From NCBI GenBank assembly GCA_934307185.1, contig CAKRCJ010000028.1:1-14636 (forward strand): 14,636 bases of DNA. Reading direction: 5' to 3'. The notes beneath the pieces are model-generated. The model ran no database searches. It had not been told where the DNA came from and saw only the letters and a list, made by a program, of their open reading frames with translations. A program made the position numbers and the translations under genes. Shown in pieces: positions 14,061-14,636 of the stretch (within the stretch, counting starts at the first letter, position 1; every line of letters starts with the position of its first letter). The stretch is from an uncultured Roseburia sp. (GTDB taxonomy: Bacteria > Bacillota > Clostridia > Lachnospirales > Lachnospiraceae).

Positions 14061-14118
14061 CCCGAAAAAACAAAGAAATGTCAGAACAAACATATTATTT
14101 ATCAGAACTGACATTTCT
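14061..14118 (-). terminator. Hairpin terminator of the decayed esterase gene
   Basis: The arms AGAAATGTCAG (14074-14084) and CTGACATTTCT (14108-14118) are perfectly complementary around a 23-nt loop. On the minus strand the stem is followed by a T-rich tract (positions 14073-14065, with six consecutive T). It lies 37 nt after the stop of the esterase remnant and before the ABC-LytTR operon, so it should still end any leftover transcription. Confidence 0.65.
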
Positions 14119-14154
14119 CTAATTTAAGGACTTATTTTGCAGCCCCTTTTTCAA

Positions 14155-14355
14155 TTATAAATTAAATGGATTTTCTCCATTCGCAATTGCCTCTTCAAAA
14201 ATATGAAGTTCGTAAGGAATGTTATGATCTGATAGAGCCATCGCCATAATCAGGCTACGCTGGGTTGAAACCAGTCCGTCTTGTGAGGTCGTCCAGATAA
14301 ACATTGGTGGCGTACTTTCGGAAACATGCTTTGTCAGAGAAACTGCTATAAGAAA
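14155..14355 (-). pseudogene. C-terminal remnant of an alpha/beta-hydrolase esterase
   Basis: A frame of 66 codons without a usable start is preceded by an in-frame TGA at 14356-14358. From about residue 6 it reads like the C-terminus of BD-FAE/acetyl-esterase-type hydrolases: STPPMFIWTTSQDGLVSTQ, then SLIMAMALSDHNIPYELHIF. In intact relatives this is TPPTFLWHTADD..VP and PFELHIFPEGGHG. The Asp of the catalytic triad is still recognisable in TSQDGLV. The following catalytic His segment is gone, replaced by EEAIANGENPFNL. The N-terminal two thirds, with the nucleophile Ser, are missing. A terminator follows its stop codon. It is a dead fragment cut at the junction with the Abi-like gene on the other strand. 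Confidence 0.7.
14344..14352 (+). promoter_or_regulatory. Possible extended -10 promoter for the Abi-like fragment
   Basis: TGCTATAAG contains TGn followed by TATAAG, an extended -10 that can work without a strong -35. It lies about 20 nt before the ATG at 14373. No good -35 is seen. Confidence 0.35.
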
Positions 14356-14372
14356 TCACAGAGGAGTTTTCC

Positions 14373-14522
14373 ATGACAAAGAAAAAACTGTCTATACCTG
14401 AGCAAATTCAGGATATGCAGGATAAAGGTATTACTTTCCATATTACCAACGAAAAAGATGCCTGCATTGTTTCCGTATTTGTTTATATCATTTTTAAAAA
14501 TAGAATTGTTTTAAAGCTGTAA
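14373..14522 (+). pseudogene. Truncated Abi_2-type abortive-infection protein, N-terminal fragment
   Basis: This is a 49-codon frame with an excellent ribosome binding site (GAGGAG 6 nt before the ATG). The first 30 residues, MTKKKLSIPEQIQDMQDKGI and the following TFHITNEKDA, look like the start of Abi_2 (AbiD/AbiF-type) proteins, which are normally about 300 aa and act in phage exclusion. After the DA pair the family continues with a conserved Tyr-rich LxxxxYYxLxAY segment; here the frame goes instead into a hydrophobic CIVSVFVYIIF stretch and a basic end NRIVLKL. A terminator follows 1 nt after the stop codon. An internal deletion joining the N-terminus to the last codons of the original gene would explain this. 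It could also be a small expressed peptide. Confidence 0.55.
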
Positions 14523-14523
14523 G

Positions 14524-14558
14524 CCATTTACCATAAATAAAAAGGTAGATGGTTTTTT
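14524..14558 (+). terminator. Terminator of the Abi-like fragment
   Basis: CCATTTACC (14524-14532) pairs with GGTAGATGG (14544-14552) with one T-G wobble, around an 11-nt A-rich loop. It is followed by six T (14553-14558) on the plus strand. It begins 1 nt after the stop codon of the truncated gene. Confidence 0.75.
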
Positions 14559-14559
14559 C

Positions 14560-14614
14560 TTTGGTAGTGTAAAATAGTTTGTGTTTTTGGTAAAAAATAA
14601 CTCCTTTTTGGTAA
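14560..14614 (+). repeat. Direct repeats TTTTTGGTAA with 21-bp period
   Basis: TTTTTGGTAA occurs at 14584-14593 and again at 14605-14614, exactly 21 bp apart. A shorter TTTGGTA lies at 14560-14566. Direct repeats with a period of two helical turns are the layout bound by LytTR-type regulators, but the gene they would serve lies beyond the window, and AT-rich chance repeats are possible. Confidence 0.4.
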
Positions 14615-14636
14615 GAATTCAGATATGACAATTCTT

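Noticed and set aside
1..14636. CRISPR array, tRNA, rRNA or intact insertion sequence
   Set aside because: No regularly spaced repeat units, no clover-leaf or rRNA-like segments and no transposase-like frame were seen on either strand.

Overview
The window looks like chromosome of a low-GC Gram-positive anaerobe, most likely a Clostridia member of the Lachnospiraceae type. This is inferred from AT-rich intergenic DNA, strong AGGAG-type ribosome binding sites, a Gram-positive lipobox lipoprotein, and family choices such as a PepV-type dipeptidase, LytTR plus DUF3021, and small acidic hypothetical proteins. Almost all genes run on the minus strand. The plus strand carries only the AraC-type regulator at the left and a decayed Abi-like fragment at the right.

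Region 1 (about 1-5360) is a siderophore-iron uptake locus. A minus-strand operon encodes a lipoprotein substrate-binding protein (5270-4188), two FecCD-type permeases (4195-3197 and 3200-2178) and a FepC-type ATPase (2086-1280). The first three genes overlap by 8 and 4 nt. Converging on the operon is a PchR/YbtA-like AraC regulator (288-1301), whose 3' end overlaps the ATPase gene by 22 nt. The two outer promoters share an architecture: TTGACA, a 17-18 nt spacer, an extended -10, and a dyad of the form GTTAGT-N4-ACTAAY at the predicted start point. One repressor, plausibly a DtxR/IdeR-type iron sensor, probably silences both the regulator and the transporter. The AraC protein would then add substrate-dependent activation.

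Region 2 (about 5360-7120) holds a small orphan gene with its own terminator, a COG0523 (CobW-like) metal-chaperone GTPase in which the usual CxCC motif reads CDADC, and a stand-alone FeoA-domain protein with its own promoter and terminator. Together with region 1 this makes a metal-homeostasis neighbourhood.

Region 3 (about 7160-11290) contains a PepV-like M20 dipeptidase, three small unrecognised proteins, and an AlbA_2/Schlafen-type protein with a GHKL-like ATPase segment and a C-terminal winged helix. The last has a clear promoter. A perfect 15-bp hairpin separates this block from the next.

Region 4 (about 11456-13980) is a tight four-gene operon: ABC ATPase, ABC-2-type permease, a receiver-less LytTR DNA-binding protein and a DUF3021 membrane protein. 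The last two resemble the streptococcal LytTR regulatory systems (HdrRM, BrsRM), in which the membrane protein restrains the LytTR factor. Here the pair is wired to its own export pump.

Region 5 (about 14060-14636) is a scar zone. It has the C-terminal remnant of an alpha/beta-hydrolase esterase that has lost its catalytic His and still carries a terminator hairpin. Back to back with it is the N-terminus of an Abi_2-type abortive-infection protein that goes off-family after about 30 codons and ends at a terminator.
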